A stretch of DNA of 64,000 nucleotides from Neptuniibacter sp048548695. GTDB taxonomy: Bacteria > Pseudomonadota > Gammaproteobacteria > Pseudomonadales > Balneatricaceae. Numbering within the stretch: position 1 is the first letter of the stretch; each line of letters starts with the position of its first letter. The stretch is taken from the NCBI RefSeq assembly GCF_048548695.1, contig NZ_JBLYIF010000014.1; one strand, given 5' to 3'. The notes beneath the pieces are model-generated. The model searched no databases, was not told the DNA's origin, and was given only the letters and a program-made list of their open reading frames with translations. The translations under genes were made by a program, and so were the position numbers. Shown here piece after piece: positions 1-8,543 of the stretch.

Positions 1-110
1 CCGATGCCCACCAGCTCGATGCTGCCGTCCGGATTTACCTCCGCAACCAGACACACCACCTTGGAGGTGCCGATATCTAGAGCAACAATCATGTTCGAAT
101 GCGTGGACAT
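1..110 (-). CDS. ftsA: FtsA-like cell division protein, N-terminal fragment
   Basis: The minus strand reads MSTHSNMIVALDIGTSKVV and continues with CLVAEVNPDGSIELVGIG before leaving the window. This matches the conserved start of the actin-like protein FtsA, whose phosphate-1 loop DIGTSKV lies at the same place. FtsA tethers FtsZ filaments to the inner membrane at the septum. Only about 36 residues are visible, so the C-terminal amphipathic helix cannot be checked. Two starts are possible, the ATG at 110 or the in-frame ATG at 92; neither has a clear Shine-Dalgarno sequence. Normally ftsA follows ftsQ closely. Here the next 780 bases upstream hold no ftsQ, so this is either a relocated ftsA or a paralogue. 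Confidence 0.72.
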   Translation of the reverse strand, partial: MSTHSNMIVALDIGTSKVVCLVAEVNPDGSIELVGI

Positions 111-384
111 AGTTTTTCGCCGAAATGTTAAAACTTCACTTCATTTTACCCAAAGGTAACCAGAAACCAAGGGGCGAGTTATGAATAATTCTGCACAAAA
201 CCCGCGCAAAACTGGTTTTAAAACACTAAAAAACTTCTGTATTGTTTTCTGTCGGCAACTTCACCCCTCTCTTTAATATTTTTCTTCATAATTTCAACAA
301 GATAGAGGGCTACAAAAAATAACTTTTTGGTGCATATCCATTATAAACAAACAGTTAAAACTTGTTTACTTTGTAAATATAAAA

Positions 385-464
385 TCAATATTTAATTTTG
401 ATAAATTGCCAAAATTCAATATTTAATATTGAAATATCTCAAATCAATCAATATTTAATATTGA
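385..464. repeat. Three tandem 17-bp AT-rich palindromes (possible operator array)
   Basis: The palindrome TCAATATTTAATATTGA occurs perfectly at 416-432 and 448-464. A one-mismatch copy (TCAATATTTAATTTTGA) is at 385-401. Start-to-start spacing is 31 and 32 bp, close to three helical turns, so bound dimers would sit on the same face of the DNA. The array lies about 275-355 bp upstream of the ftsA-like start in an AT-rich stretch without genes. Regular spacing and two-fold symmetry suggest a protein-binding site such as an operator or a nucleoprotein assembly site. The binding protein is unknown. Confidence 0.6.
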
Positions 465-892
465 ATAAATATTTAAAATCAATTCCCTATCTTGAAAGAA
501 TAAAGATGAAAAAACGTACAGTTTTTCACCAATTTCCGGTAAATAATTCCGCTTTATATAAATAAAAACAGCCGAAAAGGGTATGACAACCGACTGCTGC
601 CAGCAAAAACACCCTAAATACAGGCAAATAACTATAGAGAAGGACTGAAGACAGCACGGTGTGAATGTCAATGCGCCGGGGAAACCGAAACCAGCAGAGC
701 AAAAGCAGCGATTACCCAAGAAGCGGAAAACCACAACCAGATAGACAGTACTTAACCTGGCAGGTCGTCCGCGCCATAGCTGTGCATACCGTTCACGAGC
801 GCCGCAACCCTGTTTCAAGCAGTAGTATTGGTTAATGCCCCATCTGGACAAGCCATGCTGGCACTTCAATACCAGAAGGAATCTGGGCTGGA
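465..892. other. Intergenic stretch with no supported gene
   Basis: About 430 bases lie between the palindrome array and the end of rmuC. One long minus-strand reading frame crosses it, but its translation is Cys/Phe/Arg-rich with no recognisable domain, and its 3' end runs into the AT-rich palindromes. A 27-codon plus-strand frame near 659-742 is rich in Lys, Pro and Thr and also unrecognised. The G+C content rises sharply after about 640. That fits a decayed gene or an old insertion, but no transposase motif or terminal inverted repeat was seen. Confidence 0.4.
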
Positions 893-2401
893 TTAATCCT
901 CGCTATCGGTATCCATAGCGATATCCACCAATCCGGGAGATAGTTTCTTTTTACCGTCAGCACCCAGCTTACGCAGCATGTGTACCTGACTAATCAGGTT
1001 ACCGCGCCCACTATGCAGCCGCTTATGAGCATCATCATAGGCTTTCTGGCTGCGGTTCAGGTGTTTGCCGATATCTTCTACGGCTTCAACAAAGCCGACA
1101 AACTTATCATGCAACTCGCCGCCGCGACGAGCAATCTCACGAGCATTCTGATTCTGATATTCATAACGCCAGATATTGTGAATAGTACGCAGCGTCACCA
1201 TTAGGGTGGCCGGGCTTACCAGCATAATATTGCGGTCAAATGCCTCTCTGAACAGGCTAGCTTCACGCTCCAGCGCCAGCAAAAACGCCCCCTCTACCGG
1301 CACAAACATCAGCACGAAATCCAGCGTGCGTATCTCTTCAAGCGACTGGTAGGCTTTTTCACTCAGCCCTTTGATATGGCCACGCAACGACTGAATGTGC
1401 TCACGCAATAGCCGTTCACGCTGAGCCTCATCCGTGCTGGAACAATATTGTTCGTAGGCTTTGAGGGACACTTTTGCATCGATGATGACATCCTTGTTTT
1501 CCGGCAAGCGCACAATGGCATCAGGCTGGTAACGTCGGCTATCTTCAGTCACCGACACCTGAAGCTCAAATTCATGCCCTTTGCGTAAGCCGGACTCTTC
1601 CAGGGCACGCTCAAGCACCACCTCACCCCAGTTACCCTGGGTTTTACTCTCGCCTTTAAGCGCATTGGTCAGGTTAATAGCATCCTGACTCATCTGCTGA
1701 TTCAACTGTTTCAGGTTGCCAATCTGCTCATACAGGGCACGGCGGTCCTTGGCTTCCTTGTCGTAGACATCTTCTACCCGGCGCTTAAAGTCGCCCAGCT
1801 GCTCTCGCAATGGATTCAGCAGCTGCCCCATATTTTCTTTATTACTCTCGGTGAAGCGCTGGGACTTCTCCTCGAAAATGCGATTCGCCAGATTTTGGAA
1901 CTCTTGCTTAAGTTGCTCTCGCGCTTGTTCCAGCGTTTTCAGTTTATCGCCATACGCGACTCGCTCAGATTCAAGCCGGGTTTCCAGCTCAGTAAAGAGT
2001 TCGTTGCGTTTGGCCAAATCACCCCGGGTGACAGATAACTGCTGCTCCAACGTTTGCAGGCGCTGCTCGGTTTTAACCAGCTGGCCTTCTCGCTCCTGCT
2101 GCCGTGCTTCCAGATCAGCATAGGCGGTATGCCGTTCTGCTAACTGGCCCTGCAGCTGCTCATGACGTTGCTGTAGCTGCTGCTGTTCCTGCTCCAGTAA
2201 TTCGAGCTGATTTACCCGCTCCTGTAGCCGGGTAATTTGCAATTCGGACTGATGCAATTGTGCCTGATCCTGCTGCAACTGATCCTGGCGCGCCTGGGCC
2301 AGATTCAGCTGCCACTGCTTGCGCCAGAGCACCATCGTTACCCAGGCAGCCAGTGCACACAGTATCAGTCCAGCCAAAAAGGACAGCAGATCAAGCGACA
2401 T
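893..2401 (-). CDS. rmuC: DNA recombination protein RmuC homologue
   Basis: This is an RmuC-family protein of about 502 residues, close to the family's usual size. The N-terminus (MSLDLLSFLAGLILCALAAW) is one membrane anchor. It is followed by a long Gln/Glu/Leu-rich coiled coil to about residue 200. The C-terminal RmuC domain contains GNWGEVVLERALEESGL, the PDAIVRLPENKDVIIDAKVSL block and FVPVEGAF. In E. coli, RmuC limits rearrangements at inverted repeats; the IDAK-type block suggests a restriction-endonuclease-like fold. The ATG at 2401 was chosen. A GTG at 2410 overlaps the stop of the upstream gene and would give three more residues, so translational coupling is likely. Confidence 0.92.
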   Translation of the reverse strand: MSLDLLSFLAGLILCALAAWVTMVLWRKQWQLNLAQARQDQLQQDQAQLHQSELQITRLQERVNQLELLEQEQQQLQQRHEQLQGQLAERHTAYADLEARQQEREGQLVKTEQRLQTLEQQLSVTRGDLAKRNELFTELETRLESERVAYGDKLKTLEQAREQLKQEFQNLANRIFEEKSQRFTESNKENMGQLLNPLREQLGDFKRRVEDVYDKEAKDRRALYEQIGNLKQLNQQMSQDAINLTNALKGESKTQGNWGEVVLERALEESGLRKGHEFELQVSVTEDSRRYQPDAIVRLPENKDVIIDAKVSLKAYEQYCSSTDEAQRERLLREHIQSLRGHIKGLSEKAYQSLEEIRTLDFVLMFVPVEGAFLLALEREASLFREAFDRNIMLVSPATLMVTLRTIHNIWRYEYQNQNAREIARRGGELHDKFVGFVEAVEDIGKHLNRSQKAYDDAHKRLHSGRGNLISQVHMLRKLGADGKKKLSPGLVDIAMDTDSED

Positions 2402-2406
2402 AGGGA

Positions 2407-2844
2407 TCACCAGAAGTAATATAGAACAGGCATGGCCGCTATCACCAGCGGTCCCATCAGTAACAGGGTTTTCAGGTCACCCAGTAACTTTTGCAGAATA
2501 ACGACATGCACCACTGGAAAAGTAATGAACATACAGATCAGAGGAATCCACCAATCCAGATGCAAAAAACCAAAAGCCATTGCAAATAACAGGGTAATCG
2601 CAGAAATATTACCTGCCATAATGACGGCCACCATGCCATTACGGCTTGCCGCAAAAGCTGGCTTGCTTTCCTCCGGCAGTTTATTGATCGCTCCGGCACT
2701 CAAGGCAGCGGACATGGTAACTAAACCGGTTGCCAGAAAAATAATCAGCGGATCCACTTCACTTCTCCACACAATATAGTTTGCCGCATTGTATGTCAGG
2801 GAAACCTCTGACCCAACTACTGAGGCACATTCTTCTGCAATCAT
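2407..2844 (-). CDS. Small integral membrane protein of unknown function
   Basis: The 145-residue product has about four hydrophobic segments (near residues 32-55, 70-90, 95-117 and 125-144), so it is an inner-membrane protein. No known family was recognised. The stop codon overlaps or abuts the rmuC start, so the two genes are probably co-transcribed and translationally coupled. It diverges from the O-methyltransferase gene on the other strand. Confidence 0.65.
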   Translation of the reverse strand: MIAEECASVVGSEVSLTYNAANYIVWRSEVDPLIIFLATGLVTMSAALSAGAINKLPEESKPAFAASRNGMVAVIMAGNISAITLLFAMAFGFLHLDWWIPLICMFITFPVVHVVILQKLLGDLKTLLLMGPLVIAAMPVLYYFW

Positions 2845-2970
2845 GACAAGCCAATGCCACCTGAGCCACCAATTTACCCCTATCTGCGTCTGCCGTTTAT
2901 GTTGCTTATTGGTATAATGCCCAGCCCCGGCACTGCCCCGCCGAAGATTGCACTAAATAGAGAGATTGTT

Positions 2971-3609
2971 GTGGAATTCCTGGTCAATGAAGCAGTTGAA
3001 GATTATGCCTTTCTCAGCACCACTCCTGAACCGGAGTTGCTGCAGGAACTGATTGACGAAACCAACAAGAATATGGGCTGGCCGCAAAAGCTGTCCGGAC
3101 GTTTGGTGGGTCGCACCCTGAAATTTCTGGCGCAACTGCATCAGCCAAAAACGGTACTGGAAATTGGCATGTTCACCGGTTATTCGGCACTGTCTATCGC
3201 TGAAGGCATGCCCGCTGATGGCCGCATCATCTGCTGTGAAACCAATCCCAGAGCGATTGATTTCGCGAAAACGTTTTTTGCACGCAGCCCGTACGGAAAC
3301 AAAATTGAAGTCTTCTTCGGTCGAGCACTGGACACGCTGCAAACGCTCGACTTGGAACTGGACTTTACCTTTATCGACGCCGATAAACGTAACTACCTAC
3401 AGTATTACGAGCAAGTACTGGAAAAAACCCGGCCCGGTGGCCTGATTGTGCTGGATAACATGCTCTGGTCAGGCAAGGTGCTGCAGCCCGAATCAGATAT
3501 AGACGATGTACTGGTGGAATTGAATCACCGCATTGCCACTGATACCCGAGTGGAAAATATTTTCCTGACAGTGCGGGACGGTATTAACGTGGTGCGAAAA
3601 CTGCCATGA
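2971..3609 (+). CDS. Class I SAM-dependent O-methyltransferase
   Basis: This is a predicted O-methyltransferase of the caffeoyl-CoA/catechol family. The SAM-binding motif is VLEIGMFTGYSALSIAEGM. The acidic residue after beta-2 is in ICCETNPRA, the metal/catalytic region is DFTFIDADKRNYLQYYE, and GGLIVLDNMLWSG follows. The open frame extends upstream to 2854. A TATAAT sequence at 2913-2918 lies inside that extension, and a GTG at 2971 follows an AGAGAG ribosome-binding site. The GTG gives about 212 residues, the usual family length, and was preferred; the ATG at 2917 is the alternative. The substrate cannot be inferred. The next gene overlaps by 4 bp. Confidence 0.85.
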   Translation: MEFLVNEAVEDYAFLSTTPEPELLQELIDETNKNMGWPQKLSGRLVGRTLKFLAQLHQPKTVLEIGMFTGYSALSIAEGMPADGRIICCETNPRAIDFAKTFFARSPYGNKIEVFFGRALDTLQTLDLELDFTFIDADKRNYLQYYEQVLEKTRPGGLIVLDNMLWSGKVLQPESDIDDVLVELNHRIATDTRVENIFLTVRDGINVVRKLP

Positions 3610-4022
3610 GCGTTTATCTGATTCGCAATTATCGTTCAGCACAACCAGTCTATTCCATACTGACCGCTGCTGAGGCTAAAACCGAACGTGATGCCAATGC
3701 GCTGGTGATACCCTCGGCTCACACTCTGCTATTAACCTATGTCGATTGTGACGACGGCAGCGGCCTGTATCACACACTACGTCAGATACGTAATCAGATG
3801 CTGTCTGACCTGGACCAAGTTCATTCTGCCGCTGAAGTCTATGGCCTGATCTATTGGCTGCTGAGAGAGATGGGCATTGATCATCGCGGTGAAAGCCTTG
3901 AAGATACCGTGGAACGTCTTGCCGATCTGGAGATAGAAAAGTCAGGACCAAACGGCCAGGACCTGCTGCACTGCCTGCAGGCCGCCGTTGAACGGATTGA
4001 CGAACTGACGCTAGAAGACTAA
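3606..4022 (+). CDS. Hypothetical protein coupled to the O-methyltransferase
   Basis: The 138-residue soluble protein has no recognised domain. Its start overlaps the methyltransferase stop in an ATGA junction, so the two are translated together. The N-terminal half is beta-rich and the C-terminal half is acidic and helical. It has no signal peptide and no membrane segment. Linkage suggests a cytosolic partner of the methyltransferase, but no function is claimed. Confidence 0.65.
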   Translation: MSVYLIRNYRSAQPVYSILTAAEAKTERDANALVIPSAHTLLLTYVDCDDGSGLYHTLRQIRNQMLSDLDQVHSAAEVYGLIYWLLREMGIDHRGESLEDTVERLADLEIEKSGPNGQDLLHCLQAAVERIDELTLED

Positions 4023-4051
4023 ATCACTCTGGCCCATAACAGGAGGAGAAG

Positions 4052-6361
4052 TTGCGCACCCGTCGACTCATCAGCCTGTCCCTGTTACTGCTCATTCTGG
4101 CGATTACACCGGTCACCTATGTTATATCCCCTTATATTGGCCGCTACCTGCTGGAAAGCTGGTTAACCGAGCAGGGTTTTACTCAACTGAATTTTGAGCT
4201 CACTCACCCCGGCTGGGGCATATTTGAGACAGACGGCGTACAGTTAAGCTACCAGACAAAGACTTACCAGGTGCACTTGAGCACTGGCAAAATCAGTCTC
4301 AGCTTTGACCCCTATACCCTGTTAACCCATCAGCGACTGACGACTGCCACCATAGAACAGGCTGATATTTATATTGTTCCGCAACACACCACGACAAACT
4401 CAGTCCCGCTGCAACTTGCTCAAGTGAGTCGCTGGCTACCAGCTCTGTGGTTACCAGACCTGCCTACCGACCAGGTCAATATCGATAAGCTGACCATTAG
4501 CGTACAGGCGACTGAAGACAAACAGTGGCACAGCCAGCACCAGCTGGCTATCACTGCACAACAGATAAACATCGACAGTGAGTTCTCCCTGACTGACCAG
4601 ATGACGCTCACCAGTCATGCTGAACTCAGCGCAGATAACCAGCTCAACTGGCAGCTAAGTCGGGGCTCTCAACCCTGGCTGCAACTGCAAGCCAGACTAC
4701 AAACACCAACAACCCTGCACACCGCACTTAACATGAATATCGCCGGGTTGTCAGAGGGACTGGCAGCGACCTTTCCTGAATTCGCGCTGCCAACCGGTTT
4801 TAGCGGTCAATTAGACACCACGGGCACAATCGACCTGCCACAGCAGCTGGCCTTTCCTGCTGACACCTTGAACACGATCACAAGCAGGCAAAACATTGCG
4901 CTAACGCTGGCCAGGCAAAGCCCCAACGGCAACATACGCAGCCACTTGGCAGGCACGCTGATGTTAGATAAAGGTCTGGCACGCCTCAATATCGAACCGA
5001 ACGCCAGCCTGACATTGGCCAACTGGTCAGTGCCTCAATTAACCAAACCGATGCCTAAGCTGGCCGTCACCACTGCGGCACCGCTCAGCTTGCAGACGAC
5101 ACTGTCAGATAACCCTACCCTGGCGCAGCTTAGTATCAGCCCAACACAACTTGGTTTATCTGCAACACGGCTGTCGCTGCCACAAGGAACGCTAGAGAGC
5201 GGCCCGACCTTAATAACTCTGAGCCAGATAGATCTTGCCAATAGACGCGTGCGTGGCCAGATTGAATCCACGCAACTGACATACCACCAACCCAATAAAA
5301 CCTGGCCCACGCTGACCATAAACAGTGATTTCAGTTACCGCGATAAAGCGTTACAGCAGGCGTTTAACATCCGGGCTCAGCAGCCACGCCTGAAGATCAG
5401 CGGCAGCGCCCGTACTCTGCTGTCGAAAACCCCGAGCACCCAGCTGAAATGGCAGATGACCCCGGTTCAACTAAACTCGCTGACCCGCGAGCTGAATACG
5501 GCCATGCCCTGGCTAACACTCCCCCAAGAACTGTCATTACAACAAGGCGAGCTACATCACAAAGGCAGTGCCAGCATTGACAATGCTCAGCTGTCAGCTC
5601 AGCTGCACAACCGCATCACCGATGGCCAGCTACACTGGCAACAAACCGAATTCCATGGTGTCGACTGGTCTTCCAGCACTAGGATACAGGCCGGAGGCCG
5701 CTGGCATGATACAGGCAAGGTTAAGCTGCGGCAGGTTAAAAAAGGAGTCACCGTTGAAGATGTAGAGCTGAGTTATACATACACCGGAACGGTTAACCAA
5801 GGCTTGTTCAAGTTACACACAGCTAAAGCCCGCTTTCTGGAGGGCATGCTGGCGCTGGACCCGTTACAGACCAACCTGACAAATCCAGCCTTTACCAGCC
5901 AGTTACACCTTAAAGGAATTAGCCTGCAGCAATTATTGCAGCTGGAACAGCAGCCTGGATTGTCGGGCGAGGGAAAAATCAGCGGCTCAGTGCCGCTAAA
6001 CTTTGCTGAGGGCGCATTAAGCATCGCCAATGGCCGGCTTGCCAGTGAAGCACCCGGTGGCACCATAAGGTTTCAGCCCACTGACAACGTGCTGACCTAT
6101 GCTGCAGCAAACAAGGGTTTACGCATGGCGCTGGAACTGCTGCAGAACTTTCACTATCAGCAGCTGTCGGTAGATCTAAGCTATGCACCCGATGGCAAAG
6201 CGCTGCTGAAAACACGGTTACAGGGCTTCAATCCGGAGTGGTCCAATGGCCAACCGATTGACTTCAACATCAATATCGAGGAAAACATCCTCCAGTTAAT
6301 TCGAGCATTACAGTTGGCCGAGGAGTTATCCGACCGTATTGAGCAACGTTACAGCAAGTAG
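4052..6361 (+). CDS. ydbH: YdbH-family AsmA-like intermembrane lipid-transport protein
   Basis: The 769-residue protein has one N-terminal membrane anchor (about residues 7-28) and a very long beta-rich periplasmic body ending in a YdbH-type domain. In E. coli, YdbH, TamB and YhdP are redundant AsmA-like proteins that carry phospholipids from the inner to the outer membrane. The start is TTG at 4052, preceded by a very strong AGGAGGAG site, which decides the start. The next two genes are ynbE and ydbL, the conserved partners, which supports the assignment more than sequence similarity alone. They are tightly spaced and form an operon. Confidence 0.87.
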   Translation: MRTRRLISLSLLLLILAITPVTYVISPYIGRYLLESWLTEQGFTQLNFELTHPGWGIFETDGVQLSYQTKTYQVHLSTGKISLSFDPYTLLTHQRLTTATIEQADIYIVPQHTTTNSVPLQLAQVSRWLPALWLPDLPTDQVNIDKLTISVQATEDKQWHSQHQLAITAQQINIDSEFSLTDQMTLTSHAELSADNQLNWQLSRGSQPWLQLQARLQTPTTLHTALNMNIAGLSEGLAATFPEFALPTGFSGQLDTTGTIDLPQQLAFPADTLNTITSRQNIALTLARQSPNGNIRSHLAGTLMLDKGLARLNIEPNASLTLANWSVPQLTKPMPKLAVTTAAPLSLQTTLSDNPTLAQLSISPTQLGLSATRLSLPQGTLESGPTLITLSQIDLANRRVRGQIESTQLTYHQPNKTWPTLTINSDFSYRDKALQQAFNIRAQQPRLKISGSARTLLSKTPSTQLKWQMTPVQLNSLTRELNTAMPWLTLPQELSLQQGELHHKGSASIDNAQLSAQLHNRITDGQLHWQQTEFHGVDWSSSTRIQAGGRWHDTGKVKLRQVKKGVTVEDVELSYTYTGTVNQGLFKLHTAKARFLEGMLALDPLQTNLTNPAFTSQLHLKGISLQQLLQLEQQPGLSGEGKISGSVPLNFAEGALSIANGRLASEAPGGTIRFQPTDNVLTYAAANKGLRMALELLQNFHYQQLSVDLSYAPDGKALLKTRLQGFNPEWSNGQPIDFNINIEENILQLIRALQLAEELSDRIEQRYSK

Positions 6362-6371
6362 GAATCACCGC

Positions 6372-6572
6372 ATGAAACGCACAACATGCCTTACGCTGAT
6401 GATATCAAGCATCTTGCTGATAGGCGCCAGCGGGTGCGCACCACGGGTTGAAGTGGCCGTACCTAACGAACCGATTACGATCAACCTGAATGTCAAAATC
6501 GAGCATGAGATTCTGGTTAAGGTCGACCGTGAAATCGATACTCTGCTCGATACCAACAGTGAACTATTCTAA
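6372..6572 (+). CDS. ynbE: YnbE-family outer-membrane lipoprotein
   Basis: The 66-residue product has a lipoprotein signal ending in the lipobox IGASGC, with Cys as the first mature residue. The mature part carries the YnbE-type segment PNEPITINLNVKIEHEILVKV. In E. coli, YnbE works with YdbH, probably forming the outer-membrane end of the intermembrane bridge. The start at 6372 lies 10 bases after the ydbH stop; an upstream in-frame ATG inside ydbH would hide the signal peptide. Confidence 0.9.
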   Translation: MKRTTCLTLMISSILLIGASGCAPRVEVAVPNEPITINLNVKIEHEILVKVDREIDTLLDTNSELF

Positions 6573-6583
6573 GGAGTCTGTGT

Positions 6584-6922
6584 ATGAAACCTGTTATTAA
6601 ACACTGGCTCAGCGCCGCCCTGCTTGCTCTTACCTGTATCAGCCTGCCCGCCTGGGCGATAAGTTTGGATGACGCGAAATCTTCCGGCTTGGTGGGTGAG
6701 CAAAGCAACGGATATTTGGGCGCAGTAACATCCGGCTCCAGCGCCGTTCAAAACCTGATCAATGAGATCAACAAGAAACGCAAGGCCGCCTATATCAATG
6801 GGGCCAACAGTGCCGGCGTTGAACTCCAGGTGTTCGAAGTACGCATGGGGCAGCGTTTACAGCAAAGAACCCCGGCGGGACAATATATTCAACAGCCAGA
6901 TGGACGCTGGCTGAAAAAGTAA
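6584..6922 (+). CDS. ydbL: YdbL family periplasmic protein (DUF1318)
   Basis: The 112-residue precursor has a Sec signal peptide ending near LPAWA. The mature part matches the DUF1318/YdbL pattern: ISLDDAKSSGLVGEQSNGYLG, NKKRKAAY and the C-terminal GQYIQQPDGRW. In E. coli, YdbL has been proposed to help assemble the YdbH-YnbE complex. It is the third gene of the unit and has its own GGAG site (AAGGAGTCTGTGT) before the ATG. Confidence 0.9.
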   Translation: MKPVIKHWLSAALLALTCISLPAWAISLDDAKSSGLVGEQSNGYLGAVTSGSSAVQNLINEINKKRKAAYINGANSAGVELQVFEVRMGQRLQQRTPAGQYIQQPDGRWLKK

Positions 6923-6944
6923 ATCAATTTTTCAAGGACTGACC

Positions 6945-7481
6945 ATGCCAAGCACCGGATCGCCTGCTTACCGCCCCCTTAACATTCTGGGATTCATCTG
7001 CAGTGGTGTAGGCTTGGTGTATGCAGTGAGCATATTGGAGCCCTTACTGGGCAACAGTAATTGTTTGTTTTGTTCTTTGATTCGCGCCCTGCTACTCAGT
7101 CTCAGTCTGATCTATCTGCTGGCACTTATTCATAACCCCGCCTCTGCAGGTCAACGCAGTTACGCTCTGCTGGGTTTGCTACTCATCGCAACCGGGCTAT
7201 TTACCCTGGGTTACCAGGGCTGGTCACAAACCAACGCCCCGGCGTTGACCGATGCGGAACTGCTGACCTGTCAGATGTCGCTGGAACAGCTCAACCTGCA
7301 AGGCACGTTGACCGATAAACTGGGCACCTGGTTTACATTAGCCACACGCTGCCCAGTGCCTCGTCCGGGTAGTGCGGCTCTCTCGATCAACCTACAAACC
7401 TTGATTCTGTTCACGTTGCTATTGTTGCTTAATCTACGACTGATCATGATTAAACCACGCCGCCAGGGGTATTTTGTCTGA
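6945..7481 (+). CDS. DsbB-like disulfide bond formation protein
   Basis: The 178-residue protein has four predicted membrane helices. A CxxC pair (NCLFC) follows the first helix, as in DsbB, and a second Cys pair (LLTC and ATRCP) lies in the second periplasmic loop. In DsbB, which reoxidises DsbA with quinone, these pairs relay electrons. The arginine after the first pair (SLIRALL) is at a DsbB-like position. The loop between the second pair is longer than usual, so this is a divergent member. It follows ydbL and overlaps lpxR by one base, which suggests an envelope-maturation operon. Confidence 0.72.
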   Translation: MPSTGSPAYRPLNILGFICSGVGLVYAVSILEPLLGNSNCLFCSLIRALLLSLSLIYLLALIHNPASAGQRSYALLGLLLIATGLFTLGYQGWSQTNAPALTDAELLTCQMSLEQLNLQGTLTDKLGTWFTLATRCPVPRPGSAALSINLQTLILFTLLLLLNLRLIMIKPRRQGYFV

Positions 7482-8536
7482 TGCCATTTACACAACACCA
7501 TTTCTGCGCAGTCATATTGCTGGCGGCAGTGTCCCTGAATGCCACCGCCCAAGAAGCCCCCTGGACCGTCAACCTGTATTTTGAAAATGACCTGTTCACA
7601 GAAACCGACCAGAACTACACCAATGGGGTGCGTATCTCATGGGTATCACCCAACGTCGAGGATTACCTGCATGACCCCCGCATTCCTGATTGGTTGCGCG
7701 GCATAAACCGCTACCTGCCGCTATTTGATCCAGAACCGGTCAGCGACCAGCGCAAAGTGCAACGTAACCTAGTGGTCAGTCTGGGACAGCAGATCTACAC
7801 CCCACAGGATATTGACCGCCAAACAGTCGATCCTGATGATCGCCCCTACGCAGGCTGGCTCTATGGTGCCATTGCTTATCACAGCCGTACCGCCCGCAAA
7901 ATGAATACTGCTGAGTTGAATTTGGGCATCATCGGCCCCTGGGCCATGGGTGAACAAGCCCAGGATACCATCCATCGGATACGCGGATTTGATACCTTTA
8001 ACGGCTGGGATAATCAGCTGAAAAATGAGCTCGGCCTACAACTGGTGTACGAACATAAAAACCGTTTCAGCAAGGGCTACCTACTGCCCTGGCTGGAATA
8101 CGATGCCATCGCCCATGCCGGTGCCAGCCTCGGCAATGTCGCCACTTATTTGAATGGGGGTGTCGAGCTACGCATCGGCTGGAATCTACCGGAAGATTTT
8201 GGTACTTCAGCCCTGCGCAGTGGCGGTGATAACAGCGCCCCTGGCCGGGGCGACGAACGTTATCAACGTGGTAGCCGCAATGCCAATCTGGGGCTGCACG
8301 CGTTTATCTCCACTGATGGCCGCTGGGTGCTGCACGATATCTTTCTCGACGGTAATACCTTCAGAGATAGCCACTCCGTCGATAAAGAACCGCTGGTAGG
8401 CGAAACCGCTATGGGCATCGCCGCCCTCTATCACGGTTGGAAAATTTCCTTTGCCCGTATCCATCGCAGCCGTGAATTTAAACAACAGGATGAGGGGCAT
8501 TCCTTTGGCTCCCTCAGTATCTCCTACAGTTTCTAA
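7481..8536 (+). CDS. lpxR: Lipid A deacylase LpxR family protein
   Basis: The 351-residue precursor has a signal peptide ending near NATAQ. The mature protein fits the DUF2219/LpxR beta-barrel family. It begins NLYFENDLF, continues QNYTNGVRISW and has DRPYAGWLYG followed by AYHSR. These contain the Asn-Asp, the Thr/Ser region and the His that correspond to the Salmonella LpxR active site. LpxR removes the 3'-acyloxyacyl group from lipid A at the outer membrane. It ends with the aromatic residue typical of outer-membrane barrels (SISYSF). It starts in a TGATG overlap with the DsbB-like gene and converges on the TonB receptor. Confidence 0.9.
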   Translation: MPFTQHHFCAVILLAAVSLNATAQEAPWTVNLYFENDLFTETDQNYTNGVRISWVSPNVEDYLHDPRIPDWLRGINRYLPLFDPEPVSDQRKVQRNLVVSLGQQIYTPQDIDRQTVDPDDRPYAGWLYGAIAYHSRTARKMNTAELNLGIIGPWAMGEQAQDTIHRIRGFDTFNGWDNQLKNELGLQLVYEHKNRFSKGYLLPWLEYDAIAHAGASLGNVATYLNGGVELRIGWNLPEDFGTSALRSGGDNSAPGRGDERYQRGSRNANLGLHAFISTDGRWVLHDIFLDGNTFRDSHSVDKEPLVGETAMGIAALYHGWKISFARIHRSREFKQQDEGHSFGSLSISYSF

Positions 8537-8543
8537 TGTAAGT

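Noticed and set aside
444..869. Long minus-strand reading frame of 141 codons
   Set aside because: Cys/Phe-rich translation with no family match; it runs through the palindrome array and lacks a ribosome-binding site.
1851..2123. Plus-strand frames inside rmuC
   Set aside because: They lie antisense to the coiled-coil coding region and are Ser/Arg/Cys-rich shadows.
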